A stretch of 64,000 nucleotides of DNA from Lepus europaeus (lineage: Eukaryota > Chordata > Mammalia > Lagomorpha > Leporidae). The DNA lies in assembly GCF_033115175.1 (NCBI RefSeq), contig NC_084834.1, positions 11,691,294-11,755,293 on the forward strand, read 5' to 3'. Below, one piece after another: positions 48,101-60,100 of the stretch. The stretch's first letter is position 1. Each line of letters starts with the position of its first letter. Under the pieces are notes generated by a model, which saw nothing but the letters and a program-made list of their open reading frames with translations, had not been told where the DNA came from and did no database searches. The position numbers and the translations under genes were made by a program.

Positions 48101-51100
48101 CATATGGGATGCCGGCACTGCAGGCAGCAGCTTTACCCGCTACACCACAGCTCCGGCTCCCACGGTGTGTTTTGATCAGATACGGGTAACAAGTTCCTGT
48201 GGAAAGAGCATGACCTGTGAGTGGGAGGGAGAAGGCAGGAGCCCAGGCTGTTCCTGGGTTTCATGTGGACAGGCACAGTGGCCTGGACCGGTCACTGAAC
48301 CTCTCTCTGCTTCCTCGTCGAAACAATGAGAGGTTGAACCAGGTAACTTCTACCCTGGTAAAAATGCTGTGGCTCCTGAGACAGAGAAGGTGGCTGTACA
48401 CGGAATAGAGTTGCATTGCTGGTGCTAGCCCCTCGCCCTGCATGCTCACCCGGAAGGCACAGTCGTTTGGAAGACTTCTCGGACAAGTCTCCACAGTTCT
48501 CGCCCTTGGCCTGGAGATTCTTAGACCCGGGGGATCTTCCTTTGTTGTGCAGTTGAAGATCCTGGGCTCGGGGCAGGTTGTGATTGGTTCAGCCCGTGAG
48601 CTGGGCACAGGCAGCACCCGCAGGACCCTGCTCGGCTGCCCCTAGGTGCCCAGCAGCTCCAGGCCCTGTTTCGGGAAAGGTGCCTGGGGCCCAGGCCAGG
48701 AAGGGGCTTCTCTCCCCTGGAACCTTTCCCTTCGGGTCCGAGAAAGGGGACAGCAATTGCATTTTTTTCTTTTTGGCTCTGTGCCCCCCCCCCCCCCCAG
48801 TAATTACATAGCCAGAGATGATTTGTTTACAGAAGCCACGTGAATCAGCTAGCCCTGAAAGGGTTAACGCGCCTAAATTACGGGGCTGGGTTAACAATAA
48901 ACAGGATGTCCTCCAGAAATTAAATTTAAACCACTGTGACTCAGGCGGGCCCATCCCCTCAACGGATCGTTGTCTGGGGTTATTATCGGTGGTTAATTAT
49001 ACCGTTGGGTTTAGCAACAGAGCTGGTCAGTTTGGGCCAAATGGAAGCAGAGAAGCGGTGTGGAGGTGGGGTGGCCAGGCCGCTCTGGGAGCCGAGCGGG
49101 AGCTTTGAATGGCAGCACTTCTGCCAGGGCCTGGGAGCCCAAAGGAGGGTAGTGAGCGGGGCTGGGCGCAGCCTGTGCCTGGGCTGACCCCAGGGGCTCC
49201 TGACGTGCCTGCGGGGAGCGCGCACCTGCCGTCTGTATAGCTGCTGGGAGACACTGGGTTTGCTTCCTGGCCTGGCCACTGTTTGTTGCCTCTGAATCCT
49301 AGGCGTTTCTGTGCCTTGAGGAAGCTTCTACGTTATCTAGTTTATCCCCTCCTGATCTTACAAAGTAGGAAGTGAAGCCCCAGGGCAGCCTGCTTCTCAG
49401 AGCGGCTGGGCTAGCGCTTGACCTCAGACCCCCTCCCGGACTGGGGCCCTGCTTCCAGTGGGCCAGGCCGCCCTCCATGGCCAAGTGGGCAGTCCACTCG
49501 CAGAGCACCGTGGTAGGTCAAGGCCAGCCACAGCTGGGCTCCATAGCCTTCTCGTGAGCGACCTTGAGACTCAGTGCATTTCCCGGGGACGTCCCCTGGC
49601 CCGGCGGGCGTCGATGGCCCTGTGATAGGTGATTTCTGCCGAGCCGCCAGCCCTGCACACTCACGGTCGCTGCGCTGTGGAGCCGCAGAGGAGCGCCCAG
49701 CACAGCCGACGGGTGGTGGTGTGGTGTCTTTCAAGGCGTGTTTTCCAGGGTGATAGCTAGTACAGCAAGCCTATAATTTCCCACGTTGCAGCTCCTCCAG
49801 ACACAAGGTGCGCAGTGCGGCTGTTTGTGGGGTATCTGCCCTTTGCTGGCCTCTCCTTTTCAAGGCATATAAACTTCAGACTGTTAGCACGGAAGGTCCT
49901 CGGGGCAGGAGCTGGTGCCTGATCCTGCATCTGTCAGAGGCCCTGGGAAGATGGCTGTCCTAGAATCAGCTCCGCCCGTGCCCATGGCCCTCACCCTCAG
50001 GGCACGGGGTGCGGGCACCTCGTCCACACCCTCCTGGGGAGAGTGTCAGCCCCCCCCCATGCCACCCCCATCTTATGGTATCCCTCTTTGTCTCTTTCTC
50101 TTGTAGGATTCCTTTTAAGATTGGACAGCCCAAGAAGCAGATCGTCCCCAAAACAGTGAGTAACCCAGCCTTGCACTCTTGAAAGTCAGTGCCACCTTAC
50201 GCAGTCTTTGTGTAGAACCAGAGCTTTGACAACACCGGAGCAACCTGGACCTCGTTCCCCGTCGTGTAGGTCTGACTGCGTTTGCAGGGGCCTGCCATCT
50301 GGGGGCAGGGGAAGAAGTGGATAGTGAAGGTGTGGCGGATGGCTCTGCTCCTGACCCGGCCACTAGCACTTGTCCCAGGAGAGTTCCCGAAGCACAGAGT
50401 GCGCCGAACACGCCCAGGCCTTTCCTTTGAGCCCCTCTGCTACACAGCAGCCCAGGCAGCTTCCCTGCCCCGGGTCCCTTGCCCCTACTGCCCGCTGTGT
50501 TCCTGGCTGTGCTGCAGTCGCTCGGCAGGAAGGCGTGGCTGACTCCCACCCCCGGTAGGCCCACAGTCCTTAGCCTTATTTGACCCGTACGATGGGAGAG
50601 GAGAAGAATCGCAGATCCTTGGAAAGTGAGAGCTGGACTTGCATACAACTGCCTGAGTTTTCCTCCTGGTGCTGCAGGAGCGTCTAGGGCTGTCACAGCC
50701 CCGCCCTGGCGTGGCTGGACTCAGAGCCCAGGCTTGGGCTGCAGATCCGCACTCCTCCCCTCGTTTTACACTGCCCCAGGCAGTGACCCGTCTCCCAGGG
50801 TTGGGCATGGTAGCACAGTGCAGCCTCTTCAGCACCCTTACCCACCAATCTGAGCCATGAGTCTCGCTCTGACGTGGAAGACCATCGCGTAGGACCTGTC
50901 TCGCAGGGCAGCTCAGAAAACCCAGTGCTGCAGGGGTGCAGGCCCTCGTCTCTGTCATCCCAGCCCCCAGCAGTCCTCCCTGCTTACTGACTTCTCCCCT
51001 CCTTGGCTCAGCTCTCAGAACTATGGGGAAGATGTTGCTCTAGCTTGGCGGGGAGTTGGGCACACATCTGACCAGGGCCTCCATCTTTGGGAAATCCAAA

Positions 51101-54100
51101 GTTAGATCCCTCGAAAGGAAGTGGGCCCGAGTTAAAAGAGCTCTCCCTGCCTCGAGCGGGGCAGGTCGTCAGCAGAGCCAGCACTCCCTCCCATGCAGAG
51201 GCTGGCCATCTGCAGAGGCGCTCAGCAGAAGCCCAGAGAATCTGGGCGTGCGAATGCTGGGCTCTGGCGGTTACAGGAAGTGGGAAGGTGTGGCTTGGAG
51301 TCCCCAGAGCTTAATCCATGGCAGATCTGAAAGCGAAGTGGTTTGCGAAGGGTCTTTTATTCCCTCCCTCACTGCGAACACTCGGCCCTCCCAACACCCC
51401 TGCCTTTGTTGAAATGGACTTTGTTCTCCACTGAGAAGCAGAGGCTGCGATGCAGCCTCCAGCCCCTTTGCCAGATTGGCTCATGGAAAGATCTCCAGGC
51501 CCTTTCATCTGAGAGTGGGAAGGACTCGTGGGGGACGGCAGGTGCACCCGCGGCTTCCCTCCGCTGGCTCATTTGAGACGGAACTGTAGTCCCCTGACAG
51601 ACTGGGTGGCAGGGAGGCACCTGTGACCCTGGGTGAGGTCCTCAGCCTCTGTGAGCTGTGGTCTTTCAATGCTGAGATGAGATGACAGTAGTAACTGTGT
51701 CACGCACACTCCGAGTTGCACACCAGGGGGATACTGACTGCCGTCCAGGGAGCTGGCGGATCTGGCTCTCTGTAAGCCATCGGGCCAGCCTGTCCCAGGC
51801 AGTGAAGTTGGAGGCCAGGCCAAGGTACAGCTTGGGATAGAGAGACACACTTCCTTGGCTTGCTCTCCTCACCTCCCCAGAGGCCCTGAAGTGTATGCAG
51901 CAAGACCCTGCCTCCTCGGGCCCCACCCTGGCACCCCTTCCTGGTCCCCAGGACAGGCCTGGGCCGCGTGGTTGTCTCGGCATCTCTGGCAGCTGCCGCC
52001 GAACAGCGGTGACGCGCTCTGTTGTTCTTGCCCAGGCACTTCCAGGGAGGGGGCAGATGTGGCCGCCTGGGTTACTAGGAGTCACGGCGCCCCTGTCATG
52101 GGAAGAAATGTTCCTGTTATCTGCAGGGAGTTTCAGGAAGGTTTTGGCCCGAGGCACCCGACTGTCAGACACAAAGGGAGCATTGTGTCTGTGCCCTTGC
52201 TGCTCTCTCGTGCCCAGGTTCTTCGCGCACACGCCGTTATTGCCGAGGCTCTGGCTGCTCCGGCGTGTGCTGTGTGCAGGCTGACTGTTAGCACACAGCC
52301 GCAAGAGCAAAGGCGCCCCCATCTCCGCTCCGGCCCCTCCCACTCCCCCAGGTCCCATAAAAGTGGCGGCAGAGTCTTGGTGTGGAGAAAGGAGCCGCGC
52401 CTGCCCACATAACTGGGGAGGGTGGAGGAGCTCTTCCCGGCTTTAGCCTGCCATGGGCCTCCGAAGCCAGGGCTAGCCTGGGTCTTGTGCCCCAGGATTC
52501 CTGGCGAGGCAGGTGCCCTGCGACATCATAGGAGAAGGATCCACTGAACCTTCCCACTCAAGAAGGGGTTCACGTCCCCCGTGGAGGTCTCTCATCATCG
52601 TGAGCCCACCTGAATTCTGTAGGGACGTCCTGAGGGGGAGGCAGCGTCTGCCAGGGGCTCTCCAGATGGTCCCTCCACCCTAGCTCTGCTCCCTTTCACC
52701 TGAGCACTAGCCCCGCCCACGTGTCTCCTTTCTCACCTTACCGTGAGTGGAAGTCGGGGTGGGAAGTCAGCCTGTTCATTCATTCATTCATTTATTTATT
52801 TATTTATTTATTTTTGTTTGTTTGCACAGACAGAGTTAGAGAGAGAAAGGTCTTCCTTTTTCCGTTGGTTCACCCCCCAAGTGGCCACTACGGCCGGCGT
52901 GCTGCACCGATCCAAAGACAGGAGCCAGGCACTTCCTCCTGGTCTCCCATACGGGTGCAGGGCTCAAGTACCTGGGCCATCTGCCACTGCACTCCCGGGC
53001 CACAGCAGAGAGCTGGACTGGAAGAGGAGCAACCGGGACAGAATCCGGCGCCCCGACCGGGACTAGAACCCGGGGTGCTGACGCCGCAGGCGGAGGATTA
53101 GCCTAGTGAGCCATGGCGCTGGCCGGCCCTGTTCATTCATTTAACACATACTGAGTTCCCGCTGTGTGCCAGGGCCTGACCTAGGCACTGCGGCTGGAGC
53201 AGTGGACAACACAGCCCTCCCTCCCACCCCAGCCTTGGGGGATGCAGGGGCCAGCCGAGGCAGCCTCCTGGTGCCCGAGTCTCCTCGTGCTAAGCTCGCC
53301 AGCCTGGCCTGGCCGGCCATGCACTTGTGTTTGCACTTGCATTGTTGACTGGGCTCCAGCTGCCTTTTTGGCAGCGGCATCAAGCGAAGATGTTCAGATC
53401 TTTTCTCCTTGGCTCTTTCCCTGAGAGTCCATATACCTCGGAATGTGCTCCAGTGTGTCCCTTTGTTCCTGTAGCCCTTATGTGAGGGGCTGGAATTCTG
53501 CCGTTGCCCCTCCTCGCTCTTTCCCAGCGGCAGAGACAGACTGGGGGCAGCGAGCTGTAGCGTGAGCGCCCCTGGCTCCTGGGAGCAGGGCAGGCGAAAG
53601 GTCCCGAACTTGTCTGAGTGGCCCCGGCACGCTGCTCAGCGGCCAGCGTGAGACCTCGACGAGCTTGTCGTCAGCCAGGACGAGCCAGCCTTGTTGGAAA
53701 CCTGAAGTCCCTCCCGTGCAAGTCCGAGCAGTCCCCAGCCGCGGAGCCCAGGTGTTCGCGGCCATCCCACACGTTGCAGCACACTTGGGGGATTGCAAAA
53801 GCAAGGCTGCCTCTGGGGTTGGGCACACCAAGGCAGCACCTCCACTGGGTCCTGGCTCTGCACGGCAGTTTGGCCAAGGAATGCTTAGCGTCGCTTTTAC
53901 CTTCGTGGCAATAAGTGCTTGTAATGTGTGGAGGCGCTGGTCGCACTCGCGCTCTCCCAAAGGAGCTGTGTCCAGCAAAGGGAGCGGTGACCGTGTGATG
54001 GCATGGGGCGCCAAGCTTGGCCTGGCCAGTGTTTGCTGGGCTTCTCTCTGCTCTGGGGTTGTCAGCCCCGCCGGTGCCCCTGGACGGCCTTGGCCTCCCC

Positions 54101-57100
54101 CGCTGCAGTGAGCAGGAGAGGATCCCCCCACCCCCACACACGGGGAGGGCTGGCACCTCCCCTGGGAAGCCCCCACTGGACAGCCAGGGAGCTGATGCCC
54201 ACACCCCGCCTTGGAATGCCTGGGTTCCACTGCTGGCTCCTGCTTCCTGATACAGACGCTGGGGGCAGCACTGGTGACTAGCGACCAGCCTCCTGCCACC
54301 GCATGGGAGACCTGGATTGAATTCCCAGCCTGGGCCCTGGCCCAGCCCCAGCCATTGTAGGCACTTGGGGACTGAATGAACCAGTGCATGGGGCAGAGGG
54401 GAGGGGGGACTTGCTCTTTCTCCTTTGCTAATTACCAAAAAAAAAAAATTCCATGTGTGATCTGCCTCTGCACGTTCTGCCACGGAGAAGGGACTGGAGT
54501 GACAGCCAGGTGCAGCCCAGGAAGGCCCAGGCAGAGCCTTCTCTCCCACCTGCAGGCATGGGCGTGGTCTTTGTCGGCCCACCCTGAGCCAGGCAGCAGG
54601 CCGGGCCTTGGGTCTGCCGGCTGGCAAGGGCAGAGCCGCCCTACACCCCAGACCCGCCTCTGCCTCTGCCTCCTCCCACCTCCCTGGGTGAATCTCAGCC
54701 GCGTTCACGGCCCCGTGGCTGCCTACACCCCCCCGCCGGGGGTGGCGGGGGGATGCTGTTGAGAAGCGGGCGCCCAGCTTGGCTCCCTGTTCCCCGTGGT
54801 GGAGGAGCAGGGCCACAATGCGCCGCTACTTGTCTGGCCAGCCCGTCTGGGAGGGAGTCTCGCTTCCTCAATCGCACACTTAATTAATTTGGGAACACAG
54901 GGGTGCTGTGTCGTTAGCGATCTGCTGGTGCTTGTAGGAACTGGGTGGTGGTGTTTGCTGCAGACCGGGGCAGGGTGTGGAGGGAGTTTCAGGAGGCTGG
55001 GAGATTTTTTCCGACGTGCTGTCATTTCTCGATGATTGAGCTCACTCTTTTGTTACAGGTGGAGAGAGACTTTGAAAGGGAGTATGGAAAACTGCAACAG
55101 TGAGTGTCAGACCCCACAAGGGTGAGGCAGGAGCTTGGGACCCCGCCAGGCCTCTCTCGGCACCCTGCCTTGTCTCCTTGTAGCGCGCCAGTGGCTCTCT
55201 GTGGCCTCAGCACCTGAGGAGCTGAGGGCAGCCTAGGCCACCCCCACTGCCACCAGTCTGCTCCCAGCGTGTGGCCCTGCGGGACGTGTAGCATTTGGGG
55301 GCTGGCCTCGTGCAGAGTTGGCCGTGGCACTGCAGACAGTGGGAAGGGTCCCCGGGTAAAAGGGCACCTCTCCTCCCTGGTGGGCGTTCCAGAGTATCTA
55401 TGTAACCTGGGAGAGGTGACGAAAGGAGGCCTGGCGCCCAGGCTCGTCCCCTGCCTTGCAGGCTGGAAGAGCAGACCAAGAAGCTGCAGAAGGACATGAA
55501 GAAGAGCGCCGACGCCGACCTGGGTAGGTGCCGCCCGCCGTGCCCCTGGCAGGGAGGCCGGGCGTGGGGCGCTTCCTCCCGCGGCCCCTAGAGGGCTCAC
55601 TTGGGAGTCACTGCGCGGTGGGCGAGACCAGCAGCCCGAGCGAAGTGCGCCGAGGCCGGTCCCCCAACAGGTGGTCACCAGCCCCCACAGAGTTCTGTGG
55701 GTGGATGCTGGCTGCCAGGCCCGCCTAGGTCCCAGTTAGGGTAGGTGGACATCTCGCTGCCCAGCTCAGGCTGCCCGGAGGGAAGAGGCGACGTGTTCTG
55801 TCCTGGCACAGACGACAGTCCCTGGGCTGGGCGAGTGGCCCAGGGGTCACGATGCTGCCTGATTTGCCTGCATCCCATATCCCAGCGCCTGGGTTCAGGG
55901 CTCTGCTCTGCTTCCAATTCCAGCTTCCTGCTAATGCGTCCCTATGCTGGGGGCCCTGCCACCCCTGTGGGAGACAGATGGAGTCCCCAGCTCCCGGCTT
56001 CTGCCTGGCCCAGCCCCAAAGGAACCAGTAGAGGGGAGATGTGTCTCTGCCTCCCTCCGTCTCCCCCTCTCCTTCTGCCTCTCAGATTTTAGAAGCTGAG
56101 CAGTGACCGTCCCTGGCCCAGGGGGCTGGCTGCCGTGGCGGTTGAGCGAGAGCCGAGTTGCAGCGTAGAGCCAGTACTCCGCCGTCCCGGAGGGCACCGA
56201 GGGGCTGTGCGTGGGAGCGTGCGGTGCCAGGAAACAGCCAGTGGCCTGGGATGGCTCAGCTGGCCGAAATGAGGAGGAGCTAGGCCCGGCAGCCCAGAGA
56301 CACAGGCAGCCATGGCGTCAGGAGCACTGGGTGCCTTATCTCCAGGCTGTGCGCTCACGAGAGGCCGTGAGCAGCCGGGAGAAACGCAGGGCTGCGGGTG
56401 GCTGGGCAGAGGTGAGAGGGGGCCCTCGAGGCCCTTGCTCCCCCCAGGCCAGAATGCCAGGCACTCGGCCAGAAGTCGGCTGCTGCTGTGTCCACGCGGG
56501 CACTGTGTTGGGCTCTCAGCGCCTTTACCTGCTGCCCACCCTGCCGGTGGGCTAGGACGACGCAATGCGCTGGAACCGTGTCTAGCCACAGCCTGCTCTC
56601 CGTGAGCGTCAGCTCTTCCTCCCATCTCAGTGTTGGCATGGCTGGCTCAGGAGCAAGTCCAAGTGGTGGGCGGTGTCACTGCCCCTTGTGGGTGTTGAAG
56701 ACCACCCTGGTCTGCCTTGGTACCAGGATAAAGAAGGAACCCGCGCTAGGTCCTGCCATAGCAGAGGTTCGGCTCTCCCCCGGGTGTTGAGACGGCGCAA
56801 GCTGCTGACAAAGGAACGGTTCCTGCCCTGGGAGCAGCAGGGCCACCACAGCCCCTAAGGCACCTGCCCGTGCCCCTGTGCCAGCTCCTGTCCATGCCAC
56901 AGGTCTGGGGACGGCTCACCCCCAGGACCCGGGCTCATCTGAATGGGACCTGCCACTCACTGCCGGCCCCTAGCGTCTCCAAACACGATGTGTCCCGGGC
57001 TCGGGTGGGTGTGGGAGTTTGTCACCATGGCGATGGCAGATGCCAGGGGCCTGGACTGCTTGTCCCCTTGCTTTCCAGTCAGGCTGTGGCAGCACTCGCA

Positions 57101-60100
57101 CTGCAGGGTAGTGAAGAGGGCCATGTGGTGGGGGACACCTTAGTCTGCCACCAAAGAAACCAAGACAGCAGGTGGTTCCTGGAACCCAGGAGTGTGGGCA
57201 GAGAAGGCTCCTCTGGACCAGTGGCTCCCAAGATGGGGAGGGGGTGGGGCTGGCCCCGCCGGGCTGTCCGCTCTGGGCGAGGCCTGAAAAGGTTTCTACT
57301 GAGCCACCCGGTGGTGCGGGTGCTGCGGCCTGGAGGTGCTGGGATGGCCTCCCTGAGCTCCGCACACAGCTGTTGTGCCAAAAAAGATGTTTCAGAGAAA
57401 TTTTTTTAAATTTTTTTTTAATTTGACAGTGTGAGAGACAGAGAGACAGAGAGAAAGGTCTTCCTTCCGTTGGTTCACCCCCGAAATGGCTGCCACGGCT
57501 GGCGCACCGCGCTGATCCGATGGCAGGAGCCAGGTGCCTCCTCCTGGTCTCCCATGGGGTGCAGGGCCCAAGCACCTGGGCCATCCTTCACTGCACTCCC
57601 AGGCCACAGCAGAGAGCTCTTTCAGAGAATTTTTTCACTCGGCTCGGTCGGTCCCCGTTGGGCCTTTGCCCCCGGCACACTGGCAGCAGCGTAAGGACTC
57701 CAGGGACCCGAGTGGGGCCGAGGCCCCACTCTGGGCTTGTGCCGGGGGCTGTGAGCTGGGCCGCCGTGATCTCCGTGTCAGGGTGCTGCTCTGCTCCCTG
57801 CCTTGTGGCGGAGTCAGGCCACAGTTCTCACTCCACTGCAGCACACGCTGGTGGGGGGTGGGGAACACTGGGAAATGTGGGAGGAGCCACCCCAGCCTCT
57901 GACTTCCCGGATTTGGTGCAGAAACACTTGTGGCTTCATCCAGGTTTTTGTTTTCCTTGTGTCGCATGGGGTCGCCTCACAGCCACATCGAGTCACACAT
58001 GCGGGGGGCAGGTGTGCACACAGAAGGGAAGGTGCTGCCCGGGACACCCCTGTCCCCTGCCCAGGTGCCTGAGCAAGTCCCAGCTTCCTGCACGTGCACA
58101 CCCTGGGGGCAGTGGTGACAGCTTTAGTGGTTGGGTCCCTGCCACCACGTGGGCGGCCGGGCTTGGGTTCCCAGCTCCCAGCTGTAGCCGAGCCCAGCCC
58201 TGTCTGCCGTAGGTGTTGGGGAGTGAACCAGCAGATGGGAGCTCACTCTCTTGCTGTCTGTCACTCTCCACCTTTCTTTTTCTTTTTTTTTTTTTTTATT
58301 TTTGACAGGCAGAGTGGACAGTGAGAGAGAGAGAGAGAAAGGTCTTCCTTTTTGCTGTTGGTTCACCCTCCAATGGCTGCCGCGGCCGGCACATCATGCT
58401 GATCCGAAGCCAGGAGCCAGGCACCTCTCCCAGTCTCCCATGCGGGTGCAGGGCCCAAGGACTTGGGCCATCCTCCACTGCCTTCCCGGGCCATAGCAGA
58501 GAGCTGGCCTGGAAGAGGGGCAACCAGGACAGAATCCGGCGCCCCAACCGGGACTAGAATCCGGTGTGCCGGTGCCGCAAGGCGGAGGACCAGCCTGTTA
58601 AGCCACGGCGCCGGCCCTCCACCTTTCAAATTTTAAAAAAAAAATTTTTTTTAAGATACATATAAAATTTGTTCCTAAACCTGCAAAATTACTTCACAGA
58701 CTTTTTTTTTTTTTAAAGTGTTTTTTTTTTTTTCTTCCAGTGCTTCAGCATTTCTGGAAAGTTCTCTCATTTCTAGGCTTCGCCCACATTTTGCCCTTTT
58801 GCTGGGTGACCAGCCTCTCCCTGGGTGACGCCGTGCACAGGCCAGGTGTCCGTGCGGGCCTGCTCTGCTGGCTCGCACAGGGACCCTCAGGGGTCGGCCC
58901 TGGGGGCACGGCGGCCGTTGATTCGGGGGCACTGTCCACGCTGAGCGTCTCTGAGGTTGCCGCGCCGAGTTCCTGATGGCGTGCCGCTGTCTGATGGGGA
59001 GCACTGTTTTTCTTGGTGCCGCGCACGTAAGCAACAGGCTGGAAGCACTCGGCGCAGTAAACTTGGTGACGTGTATCCAGCACCCGGACGCACTCGGGGC
59101 AGGCGGCGTGGAGCCTCGCTCCCTGCCCTTCTAGAATTCTGTTTGCACGTCGTGGAGACGTGAACACTCGCACAGGGCCAGACTCCAAAGCTCCCAGCAG
59201 TCTCCATCCTGCCTCTGAGCGCCGTGTGAGCTCCAGGCTCCCTCGCTGGCTAACAGGGACGCTGGGGGCCACTGATGCCACCAGGGGACCTCCCAGGGGC
59301 TGGCCCCATGGCCCAGCAGGTTAAGCCACTGCTTACAACGCCGGCTTCCCATGTCCGAGTGCTGATCCGAGTTACGGCTGCTCCGTGCTTCCAGGCCAGC
59401 TTCCTGATCATGTGCCCAGGGAGGCAGAGGGTGGCCAAGTGTTTGGGCCCCTGCTCCCCACGGGAGAGACCTGGATAGGGCTCCTGGCTCCTGGCTCCAG
59501 CTCCTGGCTGTTGCTGCCTTTTGGGGAGTAACCCAGCAGAGGGAAGAGTGTCCTTCTCTCTCTCTGTCACCCTACCTTTCAAATAAATAAATATTTTGTT
59601 TTAAAGTGGACCTCTCAGTTGAGCCTCGTGGGATCTGTCCACTTGCTTCCTTTAGGCCAGATCCCACGGGGAGCAGGGAGCGGGGATCAAGGCACCCGGG
59701 GTCAGGTCCCAGCTCAGCCCTTGCGGCTCTTTGACCTTGGCCACGTCACAGACCACGCGCCGCCCCCATAGAAATGGAACCAGAATTCATCGTGGCTGTG
59801 TGAACCCTCACTGGAGTAATGGGTGCAGGCGGATTCGGCAGAGCCCCACTGGAGCCCGCCGGCAGCTCCGGCGTCCTCGGGCCACACCAGTGTCCAGGTC
59901 TGCATTGTTTGCAGATGGACTTCTGGAGGGTCAAGGGCAGAGACAGGCGGGCTCACGCCAGCTCAGCGCTGGCTGTCCATCTTCAGGGTGTCCAGGTGAG
60001 CCTCAGGAGAACACGGTTTCCCGTGGGCTTCTTACTGCCGTGTGTCATTGAACCGGCGGGGAAGCCACGCTGCAGGCCCGGACTGCCCGGGTTTTGTCAA

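Larger units (their letters stand above)
27142..50106 (+). other. BIN3: BIN3 intron 1 (22,965 nt)
   Basis: A very long first intron holding most of the window's repeats: CSINE copies, an old L1, a HAL1-like fragment, a minisatellite and MIR relics. From 25.9 to 30.1 kb and from 48.2 to 52.8 kb it is nearly free of SINEs. I find no second gene inside; stretches such as 43.5-44.7 kb are unclassified. Confidence 0.85.
50156..55058 (+). other. BIN3: BIN3 intron 2 (4,903 nt)
   Basis: GC-rich non-coding DNA with one SINE (52790-53127), an L2-like relic after it and a degraded SINE near 54.3 kb. Long open frames on the minus strand at 53.5-54.8 kb run through the SINE and show no domain. Confidence 0.85.

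Noticed and set aside
53671-54816. Minus-strand open frame of 381 codons in BIN3 intron 2
   Set aside because: It runs through a degraded SINE, has no recognisable domain and overlaps other long frames in GC-rich DNA.
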